A DNA stretch of 6,471 nt, from the NCBI GenBank assembly GCA_902773395.1, contig CACYEJ010000246.1, positions 1 through 6,471 on the forward strand, in the 5' to 3' direction. Both the position numbers and the translations under genes were made by a program. This DNA is from an uncultured Ruminococcus sp. (GTDB lineage: Bacteria > Bacillota_A > Clostridia > Oscillospirales > Acutalibacteraceae). The notes beneath the pieces were generated by a model. The model was given only the letters and a program-made list of their open reading frames with translations. It searched no databases and was not told the origin of the DNA. Shown here one piece after another: positions 1 to 6,047 of the stretch; position 1 is the first letter of the stretch, and the number at the start of each line of letters is the position of its first letter.

Positions 1-95
1 CGGCTTGACTTCTTGGGGTGTTCCGTCACCCGCAAACTTTTGAAAAAGTTTGATCAAAACTTTAATATGCTAGATCTTTTAGATTTCGAGTATAG
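1..95. other. Non-coding tail downstream of rluD
   Basis: No credible gene is seen here. On the minus strand this is the 3' flank of the rluD-family gene, the last gene of the operon within the window. It holds an AT-rich stretch next to the stop codon, then nested inverted repeats (annotated separately), then a more GC-rich end. A textbook intrinsic terminator (GC-rich hairpin plus a long U run) is not visible. Any gene further left, such as pyrR, which follows ylyB in Bacillus, would lie outside the window. Confidence 0.7.
33..63 (-). repeat. Nested inverted repeats after rluD; possible weak terminator or dispersed repeat
   Basis: CAAACTTTT at 33-41 is perfectly complementary to AAAAGTTTG at 44-52, a 9-bp stem with a 2-base centre (more realistically 8 bp with a 4-base loop). 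AAAGTTT at 45-51 can instead pair with AAACTTT at 57-63 around a 5-base loop. The two hairpins share the middle arm, so they exclude each other. Read on the minus strand, the first-transcribed hairpin (57-63 with 45-51) ends in a short T run, so it could be a weak low-GC terminator. The segment resembles short dispersed intergenic sequences in gut Firmicutes, which is an impression I cannot verify here. Confidence 0.5.
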
Positions 96-1010
96 TTACT
101 TAAGCTGATTTTTTCTTAGAAAATCTTCAAAATACAACGGCAGCTCCGAATCAAAGAACAGCGTTTCTCCAGTTACAGGGTGAATAAATCCAATCTTCTT
201 GGCATGCAGACACTGTCCGTTTAATGATGTTATCACCTTTGAAGGTCCATAAACCGAATCACCTGCTACAGGGTGTCCGATATAAGACATATGCACTCTG
301 ATTTGGTGCGTCCTTCCTGTTTCCAGTTTAAGAGCAACATGAGAAAAACCGTTGTTATAATCTATTACTCTATAATGCGTCAATGCGTTCTTGCTGTTAT
401 TCTCTGTGACGCACATTTTTTTACGGTCAACTTTATGTCTGCCGATAGGTGCGTCAATCGTACCTGTTTGCTCCTTCAGCTTACCGTATACAACCGCCTC
501 GTATTCACGGGAAAAGGAATGTTCCTTAATCTGCTCGGCAAGCCCGATATGTGCCGTATCATTTTTTGCAACTATTAAAAGTCCGCTGGTATCCTTGTCA
601 ATTCGATGAACAATACCGGGACGAAGCACTCCGTTAATTCCCGATAAGCTATCCTTACAGTGATACAAAAGAGCATTTACAAGCGTTCCGGAATAATTCC
701 CCGGAGCCGGGTGTACAACCATGCCCTTCGGCTTATTCACCACAAGAAGATAATCGTCCTCATAAACAATATCAATAGGTATATTCTCAGGCTCGGTTTC
801 AAGCTCCTTTGGTTCGGGAATATTCACGGCAATCTCATCAAGAGAACGAAGCTTATAATTCTTTGCCACAGTCCTTCCGTTTACGGTAATATCGCCGCTG
901 TCAATAAGCAACGCCGCCGTACTGCGTGACAAATTTTCCACATTAATGCTAACAAATTTATCTATCCTCTCACCGGCGTTGTCGTTCGAAACGGTAAAAT
1001 GATACTCCAT
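96..1010 (-). CDS. rluD: RluD-family 23S rRNA pseudouridine synthase (YlyB-like)
   Basis: 304 residues, the normal size for the RluA/RluD family. These cytoplasmic enzymes convert specific uridines in rRNA to pseudouridine; E. coli RluD acts on helix 69 of 23S rRNA. An N-terminal S4 RNA-binding domain spans about residues 13-62. The catalytic domain contains VNKPKGMVVHP (91-101) and the signature HRIDKDTSGLL (135-145), in which D138 is the expected catalytic aspartate. Also present are REYEAVVYG (168-176) and the late motif GRTHQIRVHM (232-241). The ATG is preceded by GGCGGAG (1017-1023) with 6 bases of spacing, and this site lies in the last codons and stop of lspA. With only 3 bases between the genes, coupled translation is likely. 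Clostridia carry several paralogues, so the exact target uridine is inferred; the position after lspA matches Bacillus ylyB. Confidence 0.94.
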   Translation of the reverse strand: MEYHFTVSNDNAGERIDKFVSINVENLSRSTAALLIDSGDITVNGRTVAKNYKLRSLDEIAVNIPEPKELETEPENIPIDIVYEDDYLLVVNKPKGMVVHPAPGNYSGTLVNALLYHCKDSLSGINGVLRPGIVHRIDKDTSGLLIVAKNDTAHIGLAEQIKEHSFSREYEAVVYGKLKEQTGTIDAPIGRHKVDRKKMCVTENNSKNALTHYRVIDYNNGFSHVALKLETGRTHQIRVHMSYIGHPVAGDSVYGPSKVITSLNGQCLHAKKIGFIHPVTGETLFFDSELPLYFEDFLRKNQLK

Positions 1011-1013
1011 AGC

Positions 1014-1496
1014 TTACTCCGCCTTTTCCTGCACAGGCTCACGTCTGGCAATATTCTTCTTGCAGAAAAGCACCGAGATTATCAGCATTACTGCACCTAC
1101 TGTAATAAAATAATCCGCAAGATTACACACAGGCGAGAAGAACGAAAACTGCAAAAAATCTACAACGTATCCTCGAAAAATTCTGTCAATAAGATTTCCC
1201 ACACCGCCGCCAAAAATAAGCACTACCGCTGCAAAGAACAGCTTTCCCTCGATTTTATATTTTTTCAGCACATAACCAAAACCGACAAAAATAAGCAATG
1301 TAACCACAACAAAAAACCACTGTTTATTTTGCATAATGCCAAAAGCAGCACCACGGTTCTCAACGTATGTGAAATAGTAAAAATTATTCATCACAGTAAT
1401 CGTTCCCTGCGGCTTAACAACATTTAAAGCATACAGCTTCGTGAGCTGGTCAACAACAACTAAAAGTATAGCAATAACAATTGCAAGTATCGCCAA
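1014..1496 (-). CDS. lspA: Lipoprotein signal peptidase (signal peptidase II)
   Basis: 160 residues, the usual LspA length. This is an integral membrane aspartyl protease that cuts the signal peptide from prolipoproteins after Lgt has lipidated the lipobox cysteine. It has four hydrophobic segments, near residues 2-19, 59-77, 86-102 and 127-146. Conserved motifs are visible in order: VDQLTK (15-20, with D16), ENRGAAFG (46-53), GNLIDR (100-105), VVDF (111-114) and NLADYF (125-130). D104 and D128 are the expected catalytic pair. The start is TTG: the in-frame TGA only 9 bases upstream excludes an earlier start, and no ATG lies between it and the conserved VDQLTK motif. The basic and acidic C-tail (146-160) is cytoplasmic by family topology. 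It sits 29 bases after the SUKH-like gene and 3 bases before rluD. Confidence 0.97.
   Translation of the reverse strand: MAILAIVIAILLVVVDQLTKLYALNVVKPQGTITVMNNFYYFTYVENRGAAFGIMQNKQWFFVVVTLLIFVGFGYVLKKYKIEGKLFFAAVVLIFGGGVGNLIDRIFRGYVVDFLQFSFFSPVCNLADYFITVGAVMLIISVLFCKKNIARREPVQEKAE
1017..1023 (-). promoter_or_regulatory. rluD Shine-Dalgarno site inside the end of lspA
   Basis: GGCGGAG on the minus strand overlaps the final lspA codons (Ala-Glu) and lies 6 bases before the rluD ATG. Ribosomes finishing lspA would pass directly onto this site, which supports translational coupling. Confidence 0.75.
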
Positions 1497-1506
1497 TAAA
1501 GCTCAA

Positions 1507-1517
1507 CTCCTTTTTTT
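1507..1517 (-). promoter_or_regulatory. Shine-Dalgarno site of lspA supporting its TTG start
   Basis: The minus strand reads AAAAAAAGGAG here, followed by 10 bases and then TTG at 1496-1494. The strong purine-rich site and the in-frame stop just upstream make the TTG the most plausible initiation codon. The spacing is slightly long. A weak codon with a strong ribosome binding site would give moderate LspA output, which is inference. Confidence 0.75.
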
Positions 1518-1525
1518 GAAATGAA

Positions 1526-2167
1526 TTATATCTTGTCCCAGTCCCAGATATCAGCTTCTTCGAAAACTAAAGACTCAAATTCGTCTGAAAGCTCCTCGGT
1601 GTTTTTTCCTTCAACTAAAGTCTTATATTCATCGCTCAGATATTTTACATGATTGTGAAAGGCTTCGCTGTCCGTAAAGTTCTCATTATTGTCGAGAGCA
1701 TAGACAGCCGCATTAAGCAGAGAAAAGTATAAAAATTCGTCAAGGCTTCCTGCACAGATTTTAGGAGTATCGTAATCATCGTGATAGTACCAGCCGATTC
1801 TTGCCTGCTCAATATCGTCCTCATATATAAAGCAGAACATATCTCCGCCGCCGGTCTGAGCAAAAGGCAAAAGCTTTACTCCGTCCTTTAGCTTTGCATG
1901 ATCGTCCTCACATTTCCAAGATATCCAGTCTTTAAGGTCTTCCAAAAGCACCGCATAATCTTCAAAAAAAATCGGTTCAATCTCTCCGCCCAACAACAAA
2001 AACTGCGTGGGGTCATTGTAATAAGCCTTGATTTTATTATAACGTTCTTCTCTGCTCAGCGACTTTGAATCAAGCTCCAGCCACTCCATAGCACCTGTGT
2101 TATAAATCTCATGCCACTTTTTCGGGAATGTAAAATTCAATTGCTTTTCAAGCTCTGAAAGCTTCAT
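1526..2167 (-). CDS. SMI1/KNR4 (SUKH superfamily)-like protein
   Basis: 213 residues from the chosen start, very acidic, with no signal peptide or membrane segment, so probably cytoplasmic. Features typical of the SMI1/KNR4 fold are an N-terminal helix followed by FTFPKKWHEIYNTG (12-25), a conserved core LLPFAQTGGGDMFCF (99-113) with its glycine turn and hydrophobic strand, and a following SLDEFLYF helix (141-148). The family includes many immunity proteins of polymorphic toxin and contact-dependent systems, and also stand-alone regulators. No toxin gene is visible here, so an immunity role is not supported locally. The ATG at 2167 is chosen for its strong GAGGTGA site; an in-frame ATG at 2221 would add 18 residues but has only a poor site. 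It occupies the slot between ileS and lspA where Bacillus has ylyA. The family call rests on motif recognition only. Confidence 0.68.
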   Translation of the reverse strand: MKLSELEKQLNFTFPKKWHEIYNTGAMEWLELDSKSLSREERYNKIKAYYNDPTQFLLLGGEIEPIFFEDYAVLLEDLKDWISWKCEDDHAKLKDGVKLLPFAQTGGGDMFCFIYEDDIEQARIGWYYHDDYDTPKICAGSLDEFLYFSLLNAAVYALDNNENFTDSEAFHNHVKYLSDEYKTLVEGKNTEELSDEFESLVFEEADIWDWDKI

Positions 2168-2171
2168 AAAT

Positions 2172-2178
2172 TCACCTC
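2172..2178 (-). promoter_or_regulatory. Shine-Dalgarno site deciding the SUKH-like gene start
   Basis: The minus strand reads GAGGTGA, 4 bases before the ATG at 2167-2165 (7 bases counted from GAGG). It matches the anti-SD far better than the AAGGCGATG stretch before the alternative ATG at 2221, which is why the shorter 213-residue product is preferred. Confidence 0.8.
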
Positions 2179-2263
2179 GTCTATAATACAAATCAAAGCG
2201 TGACAAGGAAATATTATCCATGTCATCGCCTTGATTATTTTAAATATTCAATTAAGCAGTTGA

Positions 2264-5041
2264 TTACTGTAATCTAAGAACATTTGCACATCTAGCACAA
2301 ACACACGGGTGCTCGCTGTCCTGACCTACTGTCACGCTGTATGTCCAGCAGCGTTCGCACTTATTGCCCTCTGCCTTGTTGACCTCGACTTTAAGCTCAG
2401 CCGCGCTCTCATCATTGACAACCTCAACACCGGATACGATGAACGCATCTTTAAGCTCGTCCTCAACAGATTTAACAAAGTCATACTCTGCCCCTGTGCA
2501 GGAAAGCTTAATTGTAGTTTCAAGCGAAGCCTTTACAAGCTTGTCATTAACTGCAACCTCAATCGACTTCTTAACAAGGTCACGAAGCTCGTGAATCTTA
2601 TCCCAGCGTGCGATAAATTCATCGTCAACATGAACATCAACAAGCTCAGGCATCTCATTATAAACAACGTGGCTTGCGTCTACACCCTCAGCATGCGGCA
2701 TAAACTTCCAGATTTCATCTGAGGTATATGCAAGGATTGGAGTAATCATTCTTGTCATTGCATCGAGAATGATGTAAATTGCAGTTTGAGCAGCACGTCT
2801 TAGCTTGCTGTCATTCTTCTCGGTATAAAGTCTGTCCTTGAGTACGTCAAGGTAGAAGTTAGACATATCAACAACACAGAAGTTATGGATTGCATGATAC
2901 ACCTGATGGAACTCATAAGCATCATAGCCTTCACGAACCTTTTTGTTGAGTTCATTGAGCTTATTGAGAGCCCACTTGTCAATCGGATAAAGCTCGTCAA
3001 TCGGGAGCATATCGGTATTCGGGTCAAAGTCATAGAGATTGCTGAGGATATATCTTGCAGTATTTCTGATTTTGCGGTAGCTCTCGGAAAGCTGCTTCAA
3101 AATATCCTTGGAAATACGGATATCTGCGTGATAATCAGAAGAAGCAACCCACAGTCTGAGAATATCCGCGCCGTACTGCGAAACAACCTCGCTCGGAAGA
3201 ATACCGTTGCCAAGTGACTTAGACATCTTTCTGCCCTGACCGTCAACAACCCAGCCATGAGTTAAAACAGCCTTGTACGGAGCTTCGCCAACCGTTGCTA
3301 CAGCAGTGAGCAGCGATGACTGGAACCAGCCTCTGTACTGGTCTGCTCCCTCCAAATAAAGATCAGCCGGAAAGCGGAGATTATCTCTTTCTCTCATTAC
3401 GGCAGCGTGAGTAGAGCCTGAATCGAACCACACGTCCATAATATCCTTTTCTTTGTCAAACTCCGTACCGCCGCACTTTTTGCAGACCGTACCCTCAGGG
3501 AGAATCTCATTGGCAGTCATCTCGTACCAAGCGTTAGAACCCTTTTGTCTGAACAAATCAGCAACGGCAAGCATAGCCTCCTTGTCAATGTGCGGCTCAT
3601 TGCACTTCTTACAGAAGAAAATCGGAATCGGCACGCCCCACTTACGCTGACGAGAAATACACCAGTCCTTACGGTCACGAACCATTGAGGAAATTCTGTC
3701 CTCACCCCAAGCAGGAATCCACTGAACGCCCTTGATTGCTTCAAGAGTTTCCTCCTTGAAATCGTCAACGGAGCAGAACCACTGATCGGTAGCTCTGAAC
3801 AGAACAGGCTTCTTACATCTCCAGCAATGCGGATACTGGTGGATAATTTTCTTCAAAGCAAACAGCGAGCCTGTTTCGTCGAGATACATCGCAATCGGCT
3901 TGTTTGCGTCCTCTGTAGAAAGACCGGCAAAACGTCCTGCCTCTTCCGTAAGCATACCGTCAGCATCAACCGGAACAATAATCGGAATCTCAGGGTAATT
4001 TCTGCAAACCTCATAGTCCTCAACACCGTGACCGGGAGCAGTATGTACGCAGCCTGTACCGCTTTCAAGCGTTACATGATCGCCGACAATAACAACTGAC
4101 TGTCTGTCAAGGAACGGGTGCTGAGTTTTCATATATTCAAATTCGCTGCCCTTGAAAACAGCTGCTACTTCATAATCCGTTTTGTCAGCGGCAGCCATAG
4201 CATCTTTGTAAAGCTCCTCTGCCATGACAAAGTACTCGTCACCGCTCTTGATTACAGCATAATCAAATCTCGGACCTACGCAAATTGCAACGTTAGCCGG
4301 AAGAGTCCATGTTGTTGTAGTCCAGATTACGAATGATGTTTTGTCAGCAGGAATACCCTTTGCCGCAAACACGCCCTTATCGTCAGTTACACGGAATTTA
4401 ACATAGATTGAATGACACGGATCCTCAGCATATTCAATCTCTGCTTCTGCAAGTGCCGTCTTACAATCAGGACACCAGTAAACAGGCTTCAAGCCCTTGT
4501 AGATATAGCCTTTACAAGCCATTTCCGCAAAAACCTCAATCTGCTTTGCCTCAAACTCAGGAAGCAATGTGATATATGGATTATCCCATTCGCCGATACC
4601 GCCCAATCTCTTAAACTGAGTTCTCTGATCGTCAATATATTTTTCTACAAAGTCACGGCAGATTTTTCTAAGCTCAACATCGGAAATAGTTGTTGAATTT
4701 CCTACGCCTGCCTTAGCTCTTGCCTTTAGCTCGGTAGGAAGTCCGTGAGTATCCCAGCCGGGAACATACGGTGCTTTAAAACCTGACATATTTTTATATC
4801 TGATAATGAAATCCTTCAAAACCTTATTGAGCGCTGTGCCGAGGTGAATATCTCCGTTAGCATACGGAGGGCCGTCATGCAAAACAAACAGCGGCTTGCC
4901 CTCGTTCTTCTTCATAAGGTTCTCGTAAACCTTGTCTTCGTCCCAAGATTTTAGAGTGCTAGGTTCGCTCTTTGGCAAGCCTGCTCTCATTGGGAAGTCG
5001 GTTTTAGGTAAATTCATCGTATTTTTAAAATCCTGTGCCAT
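2264..5041 (-). CDS. ileS: Isoleucyl-tRNA synthetase, bacterial type with extra zinc sites
   Basis: 925 residues, the normal length for bacterial IleRS. It is a class I enzyme that charges tRNA-Ile with isoleucine using ATP and edits mischarged valine. Seen in order: start region NLPKTDFPMRAGLPK (10-24), ATP motif PPYANGDIHLGT (58-69), GWDTHGLPTEL (95-105), a CP1 editing domain about 185-400 with WTTTTWTLPAN (240-250) and GTGCVHTAPGHG (328-339) followed by conserved D342, DVWFDSGSTH (536-545), and KMSKS (605-609). The anticodon-binding helical domain follows. Cysteine pairs C190/C193 with C406/C409 and C477/C480 with C520/C523 match the Thermus-type zinc ligands; a C-terminal finger has C895/C898 and C915/C918. 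Deviations are HLGT for HIGH and WTTTTW for WTTTPW. The first ATG has an SD with unusually long spacing. Length and zinc finger argue for the ordinary housekeeping enzyme rather than the longer mupirocin-resistant IleS2. Confidence 0.98.
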   Translation of the reverse strand: MAQDFKNTMNLPKTDFPMRAGLPKSEPSTLKSWDEDKVYENLMKKNEGKPLFVLHDGPPYANGDIHLGTALNKVLKDFIIRYKNMSGFKAPYVPGWDTHGLPTELKARAKAGVGNSTTISDVELRKICRDFVEKYIDDQRTQFKRLGGIGEWDNPYITLLPEFEAKQIEVFAEMACKGYIYKGLKPVYWCPDCKTALAEAEIEYAEDPCHSIYVKFRVTDDKGVFAAKGIPADKTSFVIWTTTTWTLPANVAICVGPRFDYAVIKSGDEYFVMAEELYKDAMAAADKTDYEVAAVFKGSEFEYMKTQHPFLDRQSVVIVGDHVTLESGTGCVHTAPGHGVEDYEVCRNYPEIPIIVPVDADGMLTEEAGRFAGLSTEDANKPIAMYLDETGSLFALKKIIHQYPHCWRCKKPVLFRATDQWFCSVDDFKEETLEAIKGVQWIPAWGEDRISSMVRDRKDWCISRQRKWGVPIPIFFCKKCNEPHIDKEAMLAVADLFRQKGSNAWYEMTANEILPEGTVCKKCGGTEFDKEKDIMDVWFDSGSTHAAVMRERDNLRFPADLYLEGADQYRGWFQSSLLTAVATVGEAPYKAVLTHGWVVDGQGRKMSKSLGNGILPSEVVSQYGADILRLWVASSDYHADIRISKDILKQLSESYRKIRNTARYILSNLYDFDPNTDMLPIDELYPIDKWALNKLNELNKKVREGYDAYEFHQVYHAIHNFCVVDMSNFYLDVLKDRLYTEKNDSKLRRAAQTAIYIILDAMTRMITPILAYTSDEIWKFMPHAEGVDASHVVYNEMPELVDVHVDDEFIARWDKIHELRDLVKKSIEVAVNDKLVKASLETTIKLSCTGAEYDFVKSVEDELKDAFIVSGVEVVNDESAAELKVEVNKAEGNKCERCWTYSVTVGQDSEHPCVCARCANVLRLQ

Positions 5042-5054
5042 TGGTATATTTCAT

Positions 5055-5060
5055 TCCTTT
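5055..5060 (-). promoter_or_regulatory. ileS Shine-Dalgarno site with long spacing
   Basis: AAAGGA on the minus strand lies 13 bases before the ileS ATG at 5041, longer than the usual 5-10. An ATG at 5054-5052 directly abuts this site but is out of frame with ileS; it opens a 9-codon reading frame that ends inside the ileS start region. The conserved N-terminal sequence (DFPMRAGLP) fixes the ileS frame, so the ATG at 5041 remains the best start. Confidence 0.55.
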
Positions 5061-5114
5061 CTTTATATATCAAAAAAATCTATAGTACTAAAGCTATTAA
5101 AATCAGAGAAAAGA

Positions 5115-5130
5115 TCACGGTATACCATGA
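5115..5130. promoter_or_regulatory. Near-palindrome in the ileS leader, possible operator
   Basis: TCACGGTATACCATGA is a 16-base inverted repeat with a single mismatched pair and no central loop. Such a shape suits a dimeric DNA-binding protein better than an RNA hairpin. The part CGGTAT (5118-5123) is also complementary to ATACCG at 5164-5169, so an RNA stem enclosing the 5153-5158 arm is an alternative. No known operator is recognised. Confidence 0.35.
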
Positions 5131-5148
5131 AACAAAAACTCGCTTCAA
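5119..5148 (-). promoter_or_regulatory. Candidate extended -10 promoter for ileS
   Basis: On the minus strand, TTGAAG (5148-5143) is followed by 18 bases and TATACC (5124-5119), with TG one base before the -10 box, which makes it an extended -10 element. The -10 lacks the strongly conserved final T, so it is weak. It overlaps the near-palindrome at 5115-5130, a position where a bound protein could control it. A second candidate, TTCTCT (5110-5105), 17 bases, TACTAT (5087-5082), would start transcription closer to ileS. Neither is strong enough to call firmly. Confidence 0.3.
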
Positions 5149-5152
5149 TTTT

Positions 5153-5166
5153 TATGTAGATACATA
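5153..5166. repeat. Perfect short palindrome TATGTA-GA-TACATA
   Basis: Two perfect 6-base arms are separated by 2 bases, in the AT-rich leader of ileS. It could be an operator half-site pair or part of an RNA structure; in sequence this AT-rich, a 14-base palindrome could also arise by chance. Confidence 0.4.
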
Positions 5167-5262
5167 CCGATAATAATTTATTCTCAGTTTTTAATACACA
5201 AAAAGCGACATATATTTTGCCTACACACTATTGAAAGTCTGTTCGTTTTTTTTATTTCACAT

Positions 5263-5328
5263 TCAAAAATCCACGCCAAAAGATACCTCTTAATAGGAAT
5301 TTTCTAATGACATTGGCTGTGCAACAGC
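5263..5328 (-). other. Coding-like relic directly after the divIVA stop, possible dispersed repeat
   Basis: In frame with divIVA and immediately after its TAA, the minus strand reads AVAQPMSLENSY, a second TAA (5292-5290), then EVSFGVDF and a TGA (5265-5263). A single T to C change in the middle stop would join both parts (Y-Q-E-V). The first 13 bases form a small hairpin, GCTGT-TGC-ACAGC (5316-5328), without a following U run. It could be a decayed former C-terminus of DivIVA or a copy of an intergenic repeat. The DivIVA C-terminal motif is complete before the stop, which favours the repeat. Confidence 0.35.
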
Positions 5329-6039
5329 TTACTGCTCTTCTTTTACATCGTAGTCTTCGCCAAATTTAAGCTTGCCGAATTTCTTTTCGAAAGCAGATTT
5401 TTCAATTTGAATTGTACTGTTATCAGCATCTGCCGCCGCAGCTTCTGCTGTTTCGGCTTTAGCGTCCTCGGCAGCCTCTTCAATTGTTGAGAAAACTTCT
5501 TCCACAATCGGTGCCGTTTCCTCTGTCTTATTTGAGTACATCTCAGTCGGGTACTTTTCGTCAAGCTCCTTTTTCTTAGCACGAACCTCGTCCTCGCTGG
5601 GCAATCCGCTGAGCGAATCAATCTGCTTCTGATGAAATTTAATCAGTTTCTTTCTCAGCTCGGAGGACTCCTGTATGATATTATTAATCATTTCCTTTTC
5701 TTTGATAATCCTGTCGTTGGCATCGGCGATAATTCTGTCTGCCTCTGCCTTTGCATTATCAAGAATTTTCTGTGCTTCCGCTTCGGCGTCCTTGATTATT
5801 TTCTCACCGTCCTTCTGTGACTTAACAAGCACTTTATTAATGCTCTCCTCGTCCTGACGGTACTCCTCAACCTTTTTCATCAGAAGCTCTGATTTTGAAA
5901 GTATCTCGGAATTCTGTTTTTTCAGCTCCTCTACAGTCGAAGCAACATCTTCTACAAAGCTTTCTACATCATCGCAGCGATAGCCGCCAATGCTCGCTTT
6001 TTTAAAGCTAAAGTTTTTTATTTGGTCAACTGTTAGCAT
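5329..6039 (-). CDS. divIVA: DivIVA-domain cell division and polarity protein
   Basis: 236 residues, longer than Bacillus DivIVA (164). DivIVA proteins bind negatively curved membrane at septa and poles through an N-terminal crossed-loop domain and oligomerise through coiled coils, recruiting division, chromosome or cell-wall partners. The N-terminal domain (1-65) is clear: LTVDQIKNFSF, then SIGGYRCDDVESFVEDV (16-32). Coiled coil covers about 32-64 and 70-145, including an Ala/Glu/Lys-rich stretch (AEAEAQKILDNAKAEAD, 85-101) that also resembles ATP synthase subunit b. A low-complexity Ala/Glu linker (171-207) leads to a basic/aromatic end motif, FEKKFGKLKFGEDYD (217-231). F17-R18 of the Bacillus membrane tip are I17-G18 here. 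The ATG has a strong AGAAGGGAG site (6048-6056) at 8 bases. It follows ylmH by 24 bases, the standard Firmicutes order. Confidence 0.93.
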   Translation of the reverse strand: MLTVDQIKNFSFKKASIGGYRCDDVESFVEDVASTVEELKKQNSEILSKSELLMKKVEEYRQDEESINKVLVKSQKDGEKIIKDAEAEAQKILDNAKAEADRIIADANDRIIKEKEMINNIIQESSELRKKLIKFHQKQIDSLSGLPSEDEVRAKKKELDEKYPTEMYSNKTEETAPIVEEVFSTIEEAAEDAKAETAEAAAADADNSTIQIEKSAFEKKFGKLKFGEDYDVKEEQ

Positions 6040-6047
6040 ATATTAAA

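Larger units (their letters stand above)
5042..5328 (-). other. Intergenic leader between divIVA and ileS
   Basis: This is the only large gap in the operon, strongly AT-rich, and no protein-coding gene is supported in it. Read from divIVA to ileS, it holds a small hairpin and a segment that looks like the relic of a short coding-like repeat (5263-5328), then AT-rich sequence, the palindrome TATGTAGATACATA (5153-5166), a 16-base near-palindrome (5115-5130), two weak promoter-like elements, a run of seven T on the minus strand (5072-5078), and the ileS ribosome binding site. A recognisable T-box core is absent, although many Firmicutes ileS genes carry one. Confidence 0.7.

Noticed and set aside
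999..1427. Plus-strand open frame of 142 codons across lspA
   Set aside because: It is antisense to lspA, whose catalytic motifs are intact. The predicted protein is rich in Lys, His and Asn with no family features.
2174..2216. Promoter-like TTGTCA and TATTAT boxes before the SUKH-like gene
   Set aside because: The spacing is only 12 bases. An alternative TTTCCT-17-TATTAT pairing would start transcription at the ribosome binding site.
2167..2221. Upstream ATG at 2221 as the start of the SUKH-like gene
   Set aside because: The ribosome binding site there is poor, while GAGGTGA lies at ideal distance before the ATG at 2167. The extra 18 residues do not resemble the family N-terminus.
2309..2722. 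Plus-strand open frame of 137 codons inside ileS
   Set aside because: It lies entirely antisense to the conserved ileS 3' end, has no recognisable domain, and its amino-acid composition is that expected of an antisense shadow.
5025..5054. Nine-codon upstream reading frame (ATG at 5054) overlapping the ileS start
   Set aside because: The SD directly abuts this ATG, leaving no spacing for initiation, and the peptide has no leader-peptide character such as a run of Ile codons.
5115..5130. T-box-like core TGGTATACCGTG on the minus strand upstream of ileS
   Set aside because: It resembles the T-box core but has a two-base insertion, lacks the preceding AGGG, and I see no Stem I, specifier loop or convincing terminator hairpin. 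It is kept only as a palindrome.
5316..5328. Hairpin GCTGT-TGC-ACAGC as the divIVA terminator
   Set aside because: The stem is only 5 bp and is not followed by a U run, so it does not qualify as an intrinsic terminator.
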